Assembly: GCF_014023125.1 (NCBI RefSeq)
Contig: NZ_CP048914.1
Span: 1,826,698 to 1,890,697, forward strand
From: Candidatus Xianfuyuplasma coldseepsis
GTDB lineage: Bacteria > Bacillota_I > Bacilli_A > Izemoplasmatales > Izemoplasmataceae
Length of the DNA: 64,000 nt
Reading direction: 5' to 3'
Both the position numbers and the translations under genes were made by a program. A model generated the notes under the pieces. That model was not told the DNA's origin. It did no database searches and saw only the letters and a list, made by a program, of their open reading frames with translations. This document shows, one piece after another, positions 7,490-16,117 of this stretch. The number at the start of each line of letters is the position of its first letter. Position 1 is the stretch's first letter.

Positions 7490-8652
7490 TATTTTGCATT
7501 AATAAGAATTTGTAAGACATCGTCTTTGGATAGTTCTTTGAATCGTCCTACGGATTCTCCGTATCGTGTTGCATAGGAGGCAATTTCATCAAATTCTTTG
7601 TCATCGATGTTAACATTGGATAACTGTGTAGGCATATGAATCGATTGGTAGAAATCAAATACCGCCTGGATTCCCCGTTTGGCAATCTCCATATCGGTGC
7701 CCCTATCTTCTACTTCCCATACATTAATGGCAAACTCTTTAAACTTTTGAACATTGGACTCATCTAGAATATAGTTCATCCAATGAGGACCAAGTATTGC
7801 CAGACCATCGGCATGAGCAATATCATAATAAGCACTTAGGACATGCTCGGTTGTATGATTGAAGCCATCCCACGTATTACTGAAGCCCGTTAAACCATTT
7901 AGGGCTAATGTACTACCAAACATCAAGTTTGCTCGTGCTTCATAGTTTTCAGGATTGTCTATTGCTTGTGGACCATAATGAATAACGGTTTTCATGATTG
8001 CCTCACAAATGCGATTATTTAGGTAATTGTCATTTTTACTGAAATAAAACTCATAGACATGCGTTAACGAATCGACAATCCCACACCCGGTTTGATGTTG
8101 ATTAACAGTAAAGGTGTTGCGTGGATCTAAAATCGAAAACTTGGGATAGGTATAAGGACTTCCCCATCCGTGTTTTTGCTTGGTTTTCAGATTCGTTACG
8201 ACACTTCCCCGGTTCATTTCACTACCGGTGGCACTTAAGGTAAGGATGGTTCCAATCGGTAGCGCTCCTTCGGATTGGACTTTATAGGAATAAAAATCCC
8301 AAGGGTCGCCATCGTAGAGTGCTGCGGATGCAATTCCTTTAGCGGCATCAATGACACTTCCGCCACCAACGGCTAAAACGAGATCAATATCGTGCTTCTT
8401 ACAGAGTTCTCCACCTTCACGAACCGATTCAATCCGAGGATTGGGATCAATCCCACTCAGTTCAACGATGTCGATGTTGTTGGATTGTAATAAATCAACA
8501 ACCTTGTCATATAGACCCATTCGTTTAATACTGGATTTTCCATAGACTAATAGTACTTTAGATCCAAATTCCTTAACTAAATCAGGTAATTCTTGTAGTT
8601 TGTCATCGCCAAAATAGACGCGGACAGGGTTATGAAATGTAAAATTGTTCAT
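7489..8652 (-). CDS. Iron-containing (group III) alcohol dehydrogenase, butanol-dehydrogenase-like
   Basis: NAD(P)H-dependent reduction of aldehydes to alcohols, or the reverse. GGGSVIDAAKG at residues 97-107 is the dinucleotide-binding signature. The metal ligands expected from FucO-type enzymes are present with correct spacing: D194, H198, H266 and H280 (in DSLTH, NHTTEH and IAHADG). The 387-residue length and the N-terminal FHNPVRVYFGDDKL resemble the Bacillus YugJ/YugK and clostridial BdhA group. The upstream membrane protein overlaps it by the ATGA quartet, so the two are translationally coupled. A role in re-oxidising NADH during fermentation is likely but not shown by sequence. Confidence 0.9.
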   Translation of the reverse strand: MNNFTFHNPVRVYFGDDKLQELPDLVKEFGSKVLLVYGKSSIKRMGLYDKVVDLLQSNNIDIVELSGIDPNPRIESVREGGELCKKHDIDLVLAVGGGSVIDAAKGIASAALYDGDPWDFYSYKVQSEGALPIGTILTLSATGSEMNRGSVVTNLKTKQKHGWGSPYTYPKFSILDPRNTFTVNQHQTGCGIVDSLTHVYEFYFSKNDNYLNNRICEAIMKTVIHYGPQAIDNPENYEARANLMFGSTLALNGLTGFSNTWDGFNHTTEHVLSAYYDIAHADGLAILGPHWMNYILDESNVQKFKEFAINVWEVEDRGTDMEIAKRGIQAVFDFYQSIHMPTQLSNVNIDDKEFDEIASYATRYGESVGRFKELSKDDVLQILINAK

Positions 8653-9242
8653 TGTTTCACCTCGTTATGTTGTATTTGGCCAAATGGCCAAATCGATTTC
8701 CCAAAATAAATTAATAGGGCGAAAAGAATCAATAATGCAACCCCAACAAATCGGGGGATTGCCTCGGTGACTGTACTCAATAATCCAAAGTACAGAAGGG
8801 AGTTTGCCGCGTATAAAAAGAGATAACTACCCAGGAGTGTTCTAAAATACTTCACAAACGTCATCGATGATAAGGGTAGGGCGATTTTAATCGGATAGGT
8901 TGGGACACTCGGCATCCCAATGACAATAATATGACGCCAGGTAACGGTATTATTGATCCACTGTAAGATGGTTTGTGATACTTTTTTATGGAGCAAGGCA
9001 TCATGGCTGAGATGGCGCAACCCATGAATCATACCGTATAATAGTAGAATACCAAGGATATTCCCTAATAATAGGATACCATATCCCAGCGGGATTCCTA
9101 AAAAGGTTAGCGCCAACGACATTGTTAAAAAGCTCCACGGATTTTCCGTAAGCGGATGAGCAATTCCAAACAATAGAATCAACCAAATCGCATAGTCATC
9201 GTATTGATTGACAATTTCCGTTACCCAGGCTGCGATGTCCAT
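8649..9242 (-). CDS. Predicted membrane protein, VTT/DedA-like fold
   Basis: A 197-residue integral membrane protein with about five hydrophobic segments (roughly residues 18-35, 38-60, 62-75, 110-130 and 165-188). The layout, with a re-entrant-looking stretch near the N-terminus, then G.P..P near residue 115 and PLSSMTFVKYFRTLLGSYLF, is reminiscent of the VTT (DedA/TVP38) family of lipid or solute transporters, but signature residues are weak. Treat the family as tentative. Its stop overlaps the alcohol dehydrogenase start (ATGA), and it has a compact promoter about 16 bases before its ATG. A joint role with the dehydrogenase is unknown. Confidence 0.6.
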   Translation of the reverse strand: MDIAAWVTEIVNQYDDYAIWLILLFGIAHPLTENPWSFLTMSLALTFLGIPLGYGILLLGNILGILLLYGMIHGLRHLSHDALLHKKVSQTILQWINNTVTWRHIIVIGMPSVPTYPIKIALPLSSMTFVKYFRTLLGSYLFLYAANSLLYFGLLSTVTEAIPRFVGVALLILFALLIYFGKSIWPFGQIQHNEVKQ

Positions 9243-9257
9243 ATAATCACCATCTTT

Positions 9258-9266
9258 AGTATATCA
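9258..9266 (-). promoter_or_regulatory. Extended -10 promoter of the membrane protein / alcohol dehydrogenase operon
   Basis: TGATATACT on the minus strand. No good -35 box; the region upstream is the T-run of the yolD terminator. The start would be about 10 bases before the ATG at 9242, so the leader is little more than the GGTGA site. Confidence 0.5.
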
Positions 9267-9274
9267 AAAAAATC

Positions 9275-9300
9275 AAAAAAGACGCTCAAGAAAGCGTCTT
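9275..9300 (-). terminator. Terminator of the uvrX-yolD operon
   Basis: Stem AAGACGCT/AGCGTCTT (9279-9286 with 9293-9300), 6-base loop, then T-rich sequence on the minus strand, directly after the yolD stop. Confidence 0.85.
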
Positions 9301-9301
9301 T

Positions 9302-9631
9302 TTAAAGAATATCGATCGCGGTAATTTGATGGGCGGTGAGTGATGCATCCCCAATAAAGACGAATTTATTGTATACATCAATCCGGGTAATCCGTCCTGT
9401 TACCGTGTGAAGCTTGTGTTGTTCATAATAGGTGACAGTGACATCTTGATGGAGGATATAGGCTTGCTCAAGGGAATAATTCAATTCTGCTTCTTGATCA
9501 GGACTCAGTGTTGGCATATCAATCCACTCGCGTCCCTCTAGTAAATCACGAATGTATTCACCTTGTTCAAGTAAGGCGTTAAACGGCATCCACTTCATCA
9601 TCTTCCGGTCGTGATAGACATAATCATGCAT
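9302..9631 (-). CDS. YolD-like protein
   Basis: A 109-residue member of the YolD family, which in Bacillota nearly always accompanies a Y-family polymerase of the UvrX/YqjW type; the biochemical role is unsettled. Recognisable features are the start DRKMMKWMPFNALLEQGEYI, the middle LSPDQEAELNYSLEQA, and the C-terminal WYL/SH3-like beta part with VTVTYYEQHKLHTVTGRITRI (given in two parts: VTVTYYEQHKL and HTVTGRITRI). I start it at the ATG at 9629-9631 after AGGTGG, which overlaps the polymerase gene by 8 bases. An in-frame GTG three codons upstream is part of the ribosome binding site. Confidence 0.85.
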   Translation of the reverse strand: MHDYVYHDRKMMKWMPFNALLEQGEYIRDLLEGREWIDMPTLSPDQEAELNYSLEQAYILHQDVTVTYYEQHKLHTVTGRITRIDVYNKFVFIGDASLTAHQITAIDIL

Positions 9632-10895
9632 TGTGTCCACCTACCATCTTGGTTCGTTCTTTTACTGTTGAATTCTCGGTTAAACTTGAAGCTCGTAATA
9701 CGGCACTTTTTCCATAGCGGAATTGAATGTTATCGAGCGATGAATGGAGTTTGTGATCCTTAATCACTTGATTCATGTCTTTAAATAAATTGAGTTGAAT
9801 ATAGTATTCTTCGACTAAGTTTGATAATCGTACCGTTACTTTTCGTATTGGCGATACGCCATCATAAAACTCATCAAATAACATCATACAGGAATTATAG
9901 ACTTCCGCTTCGTTTACCGTTGGAAACGGTAACGTAATTTGACGATTAAAGCCGCCACCACCGGTATCTCTGGAATAGGAAATTCCGAGATTGACAGTAT
10001 AGGCTTTTTTATTTCCATGACGTAGTCGTTTAACGACATCATCGGTCATCTCCAAGATGATTTGCGTGACTTCTTCACCCGAATAATCATGATAGAGCGT
10101 TTGGCCGTGGCCAACACTTTTGGAAACGGGTTTATAAACGAGTTTCTCATTGATAATGGACATATCAATCCCATGGGCGTGATGATAGAGTTCTTCACCC
10201 ATAATGCCGAAATAGCGTTGCAACTTCTCTAGTGGGTAATGGGCAATGTCACCGATACTATAGAGTCCTAAGCGATTGAGATTGCGCTCCATGTTTCGTC
10301 CAATCCCCCACATCTCCGAAAGCGGACTGATTGGCCACAGTTTTGTCGGGACGTCATCATACGACCATTTGGCGATGAAAGTCGGTGACTTTTTACTCTC
10401 AATATCAAGTGCAATTTTACTGAGCAACATATTGGGTCCAATCCCACAAGTAGCCGGTATTTGTGTGGTATCCATAATGTCCTTTAGGATGATTGCCGCC
10501 ATTTCTTCATCGCTTTTTTGATAATAAGTAAGATACGTGGTCAAGTCTAAAAAGACTTCATCAACACTATAGATATGAATGTCTTCAAACGAGACGTATT
10601 TTAAGTAGATCTCAATAATCTTTGTCGACACTTCCAAATACTTGTTCATTCGTGGTTTAGCAAAGATAATCCGCGGATCATCGGGTAATTCAAAGACACG
10701 ACAACGCGATTTTACACCACGTCGTTTTAAGAATGGTGTAACCGCCAAAACAACACTTCCGGTACTGCGTGATTTATCAGCAACAACAAGAGGTGTAGTA
10801 AATGGATTAAGACCACGTAAAGCGCATTCTACGGATGCGTAGAAGCTTTTTAAATCAATGCAAAGAATATTGCGATAGAGTCGATACTGGTCCAT
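9624..10895 (-). CDS. uvrX: Y-family DNA polymerase, UvrX/YqjW type
   Basis: A translesion DNA polymerase of the UmuC/DinB superfamily. ILCIDLKSFYASVE (about residues 11-24) holds the first catalytic Asp, and YSVDEVFLDL (about 112-121) holds the Asp-Glu pair. Helix-hairpin-helix segments (WGIGRNMERNLNRLGLYSIG) and a C-terminal little-finger domain follow. Its 423 residues and pairing with yolD point to the UvrX/YqjW branch rather than DinB. GGAGGTG precedes the ATG. No LexA box is visible at the promoter, so damage induction cannot be claimed. Confidence 0.9.
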   Translation of the reverse strand: MDQYRLYRNILCIDLKSFYASVECALRGLNPFTTPLVVADKSRSTGSVVLAVTPFLKRRGVKSRCRVFELPDDPRIIFAKPRMNKYLEVSTKIIEIYLKYVSFEDIHIYSVDEVFLDLTTYLTYYQKSDEEMAAIILKDIMDTTQIPATCGIGPNMLLSKIALDIESKKSPTFIAKWSYDDVPTKLWPISPLSEMWGIGRNMERNLNRLGLYSIGDIAHYPLEKLQRYFGIMGEELYHHAHGIDMSIINEKLVYKPVSKSVGHGQTLYHDYSGEEVTQIILEMTDDVVKRLRHGNKKAYTVNLGISYSRDTGGGGFNRQITLPFPTVNEAEVYNSCMMLFDEFYDGVSPIRKVTVRLSNLVEEYYIQLNLFKDMNQVIKDHKLHSSLDNIQFRYGKSAVLRASSLTENSTVKERTKMVGGHNA

Positions 10896-10915
10896 GATTA
10901 CACCTCCTTTACTCT

Positions 10916-10944
10916 ATTATATCAACCATTTTTTAGTTCAGCAA
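10916..10944 (-). promoter_or_regulatory. Promoter of uvrX-yolD
   Basis: Minus strand TTGCTG (10939-10944), 17-base spacer, perfect TATAAT (10916-10921). Start near 10909, about 14 bases before the ATG. I see no SOS-box palindrome (CGAAC..GTTCG type) around it. Confidence 0.7.
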
Positions 10945-11016
10945 GGCGGCGAAAATCATCGAAAATTGATTTTATCTTGTAGTAAGGACGTAAATCCCTT
11001 TTTTAGAAAAATATTT

Positions 11017-11044
11017 AAAAAAAACAACTTTTTACGAGTTGTTT
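11017..11044 (-). terminator. Terminator of the 20-11 kb minus-strand cluster
   Basis: Stem AAACAACT/AGTTGTTT (11022-11029 with 11037-11044), 7-base loop, eight T on the minus strand. The stop codon of the phospholipase-like gene lies inside the loop and last codons form the 5' arm. Confidence 0.85.
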
Positions 11045-11994
11045 TTTGGTCGATAGGATTGAAAATATTGAAAGGGGTAAGAACGGTCACAATCGATACC
11101 TGAATTGAGTGATAAGTTGGTAAATACCATTTTGAGGTCAATTTCTTGTCCTGTAAGGTATTGATTTACTTGTTGAATACATGTTACCGCAAATTCAACG
11201 GCCTCATCATAAAGCTGATACACATCTTTTGTGGATGGCTCATTGGTCACGGGATGATACCACGTTGCGTGGTTTTTGTTGTGAAAGTCATAATCCTCCA
11301 CATGATGAAACAAGGATAAATCGGCCATGAATAAATCGGCTTTTTTATTGAACAAATCAATGAATTTATATAACTGCTTCTTGATGCCAAAGCGATCGGT
11401 TACCATATATTTTAAGACACGGTACATGTACTGTACCGATTGTTGATATACGCGGTCCCCATAATCAATATCAAATTGATGTTTCAGTGTTGATTTCATT
11501 AACTCTAGCACTTCTTGTGGTGGGCGTTTTAGCGGAAAATAATACCGCGTTACATTCATCCATCGCGAGGACTTATTTTGCTCCTGTTCCATTAGTAAGG
11601 CGTCAATTGAGCGTTCAAACTTTAAATGAAGGCCACGGTATTGATACGTTTCAGGCTTGGTACGTTTGTAGACGCCGACACGATGATATACGTAGGGATG
11701 AATCTTCACATCAAGGGCGTAATGGCAAATATAGCCAAATAAAAAACTGTACGCTTCTTTGGTGTAATGTTTTTTTACATACTCCGTCATATGAATCATT
11801 AGTCCTTGGGTGTCGGTATCGTGCATCCGATCCGCATACATGCGATATTCCTTTGCAGATTTGTGCCATGTCGCATAGTACATGGGGTCACTGTTTTGCG
11901 CCCCCAAGAATGCGATTTGTCGATCAACGTTCGTTGTCTCAAGCTGCTTCATTACATCCTCGGTTAAACGAGAATGCATATAGACATCTGCCAT
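11032..11994 (-). CDS. Zinc-dependent phospholipase C-like protein
   Basis: A 320-residue protein of the zinc-dependent phospholipase C (S1/P1 nuclease-like helical) superfamily found widely in Bacillota as a cytoplasmic protein of unknown substrate. Visible hallmarks: an N-terminal H (YMHSRLTEDV), GAQNSDP near residue 31, FGYICHYALDVKIHPYVYHR around residues 85-104, and GLHLKFERSIDALL around 120-133. These contain the His and Asp residues that would bind zinc. There is no signal peptide, so it is not a secreted toxin-type enzyme. The start overlaps the rluD stop by one base (TAATG), and it is the last gene of the cluster. Confidence 0.8.
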   Translation of the reverse strand: MADVYMHSRLTEDVMKQLETTNVDRQIAFLGAQNSDPMYYATWHKSAKEYRMYADRMHDTDTQGLMIHMTEYVKKHYTKEAYSFLFGYICHYALDVKIHPYVYHRVGVYKRTKPETYQYRGLHLKFERSIDALLMEQEQNKSSRWMNVTRYYFPLKRPPQEVLELMKSTLKHQFDIDYGDRVYQQSVQYMYRVLKYMVTDRFGIKKQLYKFIDLFNKKADLFMADLSLFHHVEDYDFHNKNHATWYHPVTNEPSTKDVYQLYDEAVEFAVTCIQQVNQYLTGQEIDLKMVFTNLSLNSGIDCDRSYPFQYFQSYRPKNNS

Positions 11995-12887
11995 TATTCT
12001 AACTCCTCTAAGAAGGCCGTAAAATACTCTGGCAGTTCACTTGTAAATTCCATGTATTCGTTGGTTACCGGATGAATGAATCCCAGTGTTTTTGCATGTA
12101 AAAACTGACCGTGAGTGGTATCGGTTTTTCGTAATCCATATTTGGGATCACCGACAATCGGGAAGTTAATATAATTCATATGAACCCGGATTTGATGGGT
12201 ACGTCCTGTTTCTAAATGGCATTCAATTAACGTATGCGCCGCGAAACGCTGCACGACATTGAAATTCGTTACCGCAGGTTTTCCATGTTCAACAACAGCC
12301 ATCTTTTGCCGATTCTTCGGATCGCGGCCAATGGGAGCATCAATTCGACCTAGGTTATGTGGAATCACACCATCCACAAGTGCAACATAGGTTCGTGTAA
12401 CGGTTTTTTCCTGTAATTGTTTTGATAAGTGTTCCAAGGCTTTTGGGGTTTTAGCAACCATCAACAACCCACTGGTTTCTTTGTCGATACGATGAACAAT
12501 ACCGGGTCGTATTTCGCCTTTAATGGCTTTGAAATCAGGAATATGATATAAGAGTGCATTCACCATCGTTCCTGAGTAGTTTCCAGCACCTGGATGAACA
12601 ACCATATCATCGGATTTATTCACAACAATGACGTCGTCATCTTGATAGACAATTTCAAGGGGAAGATTTTCTGGTGTGACATCAATTTCTTCCTCTTCCA
12701 TCGGTTCAATAGTAATGACGTCGCCTTCTTTGACTTTGTAGTTTGTCTTAACAACCTCATCATTTACAAGAATATACTCCTCTTTAATCATCACTTGAAT
12801 CGTACTTCTCGAATCTTGTAAAAGATCCGCCAAATATTTATCTATTCGGTCGAGTCGTTGGTCGGCTTTGACGATGATTGTTTCCAT
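11994..12887 (-). CDS. rluD: RluD-family 23S rRNA pseudouridine synthase
   Basis: Converts uridines of 23S rRNA (the helix 69 positions in characterised RluD) to pseudouridine. An S4 RNA-binding domain occupies about residues 12-75, and the catalytic domain has GIVHRIDKETSGLLMVAKT around residue 130 with the catalytic Asp, followed by GRTHQIRVHM. The 297-residue length is typical of the Bacillota YlyB form. I start at the ATG at 12885-12887, with GGAG upstream, rather than the GTG three codons earlier. It overlaps lspA by 46 bases, the same lspA-rluD order as in Bacillus. Exact target uridines cannot be read from sequence. Confidence 0.92.
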   Translation of the reverse strand: METIIVKADQRLDRIDKYLADLLQDSRSTIQVMIKEEYILVNDEVVKTNYKVKEGDVITIEPMEEEEIDVTPENLPLEIVYQDDDVIVVNKSDDMVVHPGAGNYSGTMVNALLYHIPDFKAIKGEIRPGIVHRIDKETSGLLMVAKTPKALEHLSKQLQEKTVTRTYVALVDGVIPHNLGRIDAPIGRDPKNRQKMAVVEHGKPAVTNFNVVQRFAAHTLIECHLETGRTHQIRVHMNYINFPIVGDPKYGLRKTDTTHGQFLHAKTLGFIHPVTNEYMEFTSELPEYFTAFLEELE

Positions 12888-13357
12888 TGTAACCACTCCT
12901 CGTATAGAATATCACTGGCAAATAAGAACATCCCGACAACGAGACAAATATCCGCAATGTTAAAGATGGGGAACGTTGTGTAGCTCCACAAATCAATATT
13001 GATAAAATCAATCACTTCTTGAAACAACGCGCGATCAATAAAATTACCAATTCCCCCGGCAATCATTAGGATGATGCCATAGGTATACAACTTTTTGGTT
13101 TTTAAATTTGCATCTTTTAATAACCAGTAAAACAGTACACCAGCAATGACAGTGATGATATAGAAAAAGACCATATTCCCATCAAAAATACCCCACGCAG
13201 CACCCGTATTGCGGTGGGAGGTAATCATAAAGAAGTTCTTGATGACGACAATTTCTTCACCCAGTTCCATTGTTCGGAACACAAGTTGTTTTGTCAACTG
13301 ATCAAGTGCAATCAAAATAACAATGATAATACCGGGAATCAGAACGGTTTTTTTCAT
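12842..13357 (-). CDS. lspA: Lipoprotein signal peptidase (signal peptidase II)
   Basis: The membrane aspartic protease that removes signal peptides from diacylated prolipoproteins. Four transmembrane segments are visible (about residues 5-25, 55-72, 80-98, 130-150). The conserved motifs are HRNTGAAWGIF, GGIGNFIDR (first catalytic Asp) and FPIFNIADICLVVG (second catalytic Asp). It is 171 residues with the ATG at 13355-13357 after GAGGTGA. The C-terminal tail (about 18 residues, charged) overlaps rluD. At least one clear substrate, the lipoprotein at 6.3-7.3 kb, is encoded nearby. Confidence 0.94.
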   Translation of the reverse strand: MKKTVLIPGIIIVILIALDQLTKQLVFRTMELGEEIVVIKNFFMITSHRNTGAAWGIFDGNMVFFYIITVIAGVLFYWLLKDANLKTKKLYTYGIILMIAGGIGNFIDRALFQEVIDFINIDLWSYTTFPIFNIADICLVVGMFLFASDILYEEWLQWKQSSSKPTNDSTE

Positions 13358-13368
13358 GGGGGTCACCT

Positions 13369-13719
13369 CTATGTAATATATGTGAAGTAAATAATTGTCA
13401 GAACAATAAATGTTAGGACAGCCAGTACAATTGTACTGCGTCGATTATAAATCTCGTAGTTGATGGATTCGATATGATAGTGTTGCAAGGTTTGACTAAA
13501 GATGGAAGCTGCCGCACTGGCAACAATGCTCATCATTATATACATTCCCAGAAAGAAAAACTTCATATAAGGAACGTATAACAAACTAATAACAATGGTT
13601 GGTGTTAAGAATATCGTTCCTAGAATAAGGTATGTAATTAGACCAGAAAGAGAACTTAACATAATCTCTTTAACCGTATATGATCGAATGATTTTTACAA
13701 TCTCAAGATTATTCATCAT
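13369..13719 (-). CDS. Small membrane protein of unknown function
   Basis: About 116 residues with four predicted membrane segments (roughly residues 18-40, 42-60, 62-78 and 95-115). There is a basic, non-membrane stretch between segments three and four (HYHIESINYEIYNRRS). No family is recognised. GGAGG lies 5 bases before the ATG at 13717-13719 and 8 bases before a second ATG, so either could be used. It overlaps the SepM-like protease gene by 11 bases and is followed 11 bases later by lspA. Conserved neighbourship with an envelope protease hints at an envelope role, which is only inference. Confidence 0.7.
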   Translation of the reverse strand: MMNNLEIVKIIRSYTVKEIMLSSLSGLITYLILGTIFLTPTIVISLLYVPYMKFFFLGMYIMMSIVASAAASIFSQTLQHYHIESINYEIYNRRSTIVLAVLTFIVLTIIYFTYIT

Positions 13720-14728
13720 ACGCACCTCCAAAACGACCTTCTAGGTAATCAAGGGCATCATCAAAGGACGTTACTGGAACAATAATCATATTCGATGATA
13801 GTTCTTCAAACGTCTTCATCGCTACTACGTAATTATCATTCTCGCTATCGCTTAGATGCGGTACAAAGAAGACATCTATGTTGTTCATTGAAGCGGTGAT
13901 AATCTTTTGCCGAACACCACCAATGGCCCCAACCGATCCATCGACTCGGATTGTACCCGTTCCTGCAATCTTTAAACCACCTGTAATATCGTTTGGCGTT
14001 AATGCATTGTACACATAGAGCGTTTGTAGTAGTCCACCACTACTGCCACCAACATGAGACTGATGAATCGTATATTGGACATCCGTGGTGAGAATTTCAC
14101 TAAAATCTCGTACAAATAATCCAAACGCACAATAATCATCCAATTGATGTTTGGTTATGGTATAGGTGAGTTCTTGATCATCCCGTAAGACAACGAACTC
14201 ACCGGTCGCATTACATGCAACCTCTTGAATCGCGGTATTGATATCGGTAGATCCGTTGACAGATAATACGATATCGCCGATTTCAATCGTATCCGCATCC
14301 AAATAATTATAGGTTAAGTACACCATTGTATTGGTTTCATAATCAATGGTGTGGTTGGTTCGAGAAATCCCGACAATCAAACTTTTAACCAAGCTATCGT
14401 CATGATACAGTGAACCCGTAATCGTTAAATCACTGACATCAATCGTATCGTAATATTCGGGGTATTCTTCAATGTCGACTTTATTTTCGAACTCACCAAC
14501 AAGATATTGAAGCAAGGTGACACGATCCAATGAAATTACGCTTGTTGTATGTAAACTTCCTTCGACCGGATACGCTTCTTCAATCGTGATGAAATCTCCG
14601 ACTTCACTATTTAAACCCGGAGCAGTTAGTTTTAACTCTAATGGAAATAACGATACAAACAGACTAATGATGGTTACGCCAATAAGAACAAAGAACGTTG
14701 TGCGATACTGTAGAAACGTTTGTTTCAC
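13709..14728 (-). CDS. SepM/YlbL-like membrane-anchored Lon-domain serine protease
   Basis: A 339-residue protein with one N-terminal membrane anchor (about residues 11-30), a PDZ-like region (about 140-195; GDIVLSVNGSTDINTAIQEV) and a C-terminal Lon-type protease domain. The Ser-Lys dyad is S230 (in GGSSGGLL; families usually have GPSAGL) and K275 (VGAIGGVRQKI). YlbL/SepM proteases sit on the outer face of the membrane and cleave peptides, as in competence pheromone processing. The start is a GTG overlapping the stop of the deaminase gene (GTGA), with only a distant GGAG, so translational coupling is likely. Confidence 0.85.
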   Translation of the reverse strand: MKQTFLQYRTTFFVLIGVTIISLFVSLFPLELKLTAPGLNSEVGDFITIEEAYPVEGSLHTTSVISLDRVTLLQYLVGEFENKVDIEEYPEYYDTIDVSDLTITGSLYHDDSLVKSLIVGISRTNHTIDYETNTMVYLTYNYLDADTIEIGDIVLSVNGSTDINTAIQEVACNATGEFVVLRDDQELTYTITKHQLDDYCAFGLFVRDFSEILTTDVQYTIHQSHVGGSSGGLLQTLYVYNALTPNDITGGLKIAGTGTIRVDGSVGAIGGVRQKIITASMNNIDVFFVPHLSDSENDNYVVAMKTFEELSSNMIIVPVTSFDDALDYLEGRFGGAYDE

Positions 14729-15195
14729 TCGGTAATGTGCAACTCCATTGGTTGTAGTTGTCTCGTTGAAACACCACTGGCTTCAAACATCCGTCGTGAC
14801 GCAACAAAAATATCACGATCGTGATACTTATCTTCCAGATACACGACTTCCTTGATCCCACTTTGAATGATTAATTTCGCACAATCGTTACAAGGAAATA
14901 ATGTGACATACAATGTCGCATTATCCAGTGGTTCTGTGGCATTTAATATGGCGTTAGGTTCCGCATGGACAACGTAAGGATATTTACTATCCAACCACGA
15001 TTCTTTTTTGTCCCACGGGAACTGATCATCTTCAATCCCAAACGGAAACCCATTGTATCCAATCCCGACAATTCGTTTCTTCGTATTGACAATACAAGCA
15101 CCGACTTGGGTTTGAGGATCTTTACTTCGCATCGCACTGAGACGGGCTACACCCATAAAATAGGTATCCCATGATATATAGTCTGTTCGTTTCAT
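14725..15195 (-). CDS. Deoxycytidylate (dCMP) deaminase
   Basis: A zinc-dependent deaminase converting dCMP to dUMP for dTTP synthesis. The zinc site is H77-A-E79 (in VVHAEPNAI) and C102-N-D-C105 (LFPCNDCAK). SKDPQTQVGACIV and GYNGFPFGI are the typical N-terminal motifs, and the length is 156 residues. The ComEB group of Bacillus is the closest recognisable branch. It starts 1 base after the psuG stop and overlaps the next gene by 4 bases. With cdd (47 kb), apt and psuK/psuG it gives the organism a good set of nucleotide salvage steps. Confidence 0.92.
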   Translation of the reverse strand: MKRTDYISWDTYFMGVARLSAMRSKDPQTQVGACIVNTKKRIVGIGYNGFPFGIEDDQFPWDKKESWLDSKYPYVVHAEPNAILNATEPLDNATLYVTLFPCNDCAKLIIQSGIKEVVYLEDKYHDRDIFVASRRMFEASGVSTRQLQPMELHITE

Positions 15196-15196
15196 A

Positions 15197-16117
15197 TTAC
15201 ACCTCTATTTGATGGACTTCATAAGCGATTTGAGCGGCAAGCTTACAATTATTATATACTAATTGAATATTTGCTGCGAGTGATTTACCTTTGGTTAGCT
15301 CTACGATTTTTCCTAGTAGATAGGGGGTTGTTTCCTTCCCTTTTATACCCAATGATTCCATTTCAACTAATGCTTGTTCAATCGCTTCATTAATCAACTC
15401 TTTTGGCATGCTATACTTTTTAGGAATCGGGTTGGCAATAAGCATCCCACCCTTTAATCCAAGAAATTGTTTTGTAGTAATTAAGTCAGCGATTTCTTTT
15501 GGGGATTGAACGTTAAAATTCACCTTAAAATCACTTTCACGGGAATAAAAAGCAGGGAGTTGATCGGTTTGATAGCCTATTACTGGTACGCCTTTGGTCT
15601 CCAAATACTCTAAGGTAAGGGCCAAATCAAGAATGGCTTTTGCTCCAGCAGACACCACCGTAACATTCGTATTTGCCAATTCTTCTAAATCCGCACTAAT
15701 ATCCATCGTGTCTTCTGCGTTGCGATGAACACCACCAATACCTCCGGTAGCGAATACTTTAATTCCAGCCTGTTCGGCAATATACATGGTTGCACTAACC
15801 GTTGTTGCACCATTAATCTTATGCAAGATATTATAGGCAATATCGCGTCTGGATGTTTTGTGGATCTTTTGTCCTTCTTTCCCAAGAAAGTCAATTTCTT
15901 CATCACTAAGACCGACTTTAAGTTTCCCATTTAGAATCGCTATGGTTGCAGGTACGGCCCCATTATCACGGACAATTTGCTGGCACTGAAGTGCCGTTTC
16001 CACGTTTTGTGGATAGGGCATACCATGGGAAATAATCGTCGATTCTAGTGCGACAATCGGTTGATTGTAGGCCACTGCCCGAGCGACTTCTTTACTTAAT
16101 TCGATGTAGGAATTCAT
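15197..16117 (-). CDS. psuG: Pseudouridine-5'-phosphate glycosidase
   Basis: Splits pseudouridine 5'-phosphate into uracil and ribose 5-phosphate, the second step of pseudouridine breakdown. Family hallmarks are ALESTIISHGMPYPQN near residue 23, a central ATGGIGGVHRNAEDT with metal/substrate residues, VVSAGAKAILDL, and GGMLIANPIPKKYSMP near residue 225. The 306-residue length is usual. AGGTGA precedes the ATG, and the gene overlaps psuK by 26 bases. The pair lets the cell recycle the pseudouridine released from the tRNA and rRNA modified by TruB and RluD. Confidence 0.95.
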   Translation of the reverse strand: MNSYIELSKEVARAVAYNQPIVALESTIISHGMPYPQNVETALQCQQIVRDNGAVPATIAILNGKLKVGLSDEEIDFLGKEGQKIHKTSRRDIAYNILHKINGATTVSATMYIAEQAGIKVFATGGIGGVHRNAEDTMDISADLEELANTNVTVVSAGAKAILDLALTLEYLETKGVPVIGYQTDQLPAFYSRESDFKVNFNVQSPKEIADLITTKQFLGLKGGMLIANPIPKKYSMPKELINEAIEQALVEMESLGIKGKETTPYLLGKIVELTKGKSLAANIQLVYNNCKLAAQIAYEVHQIEV

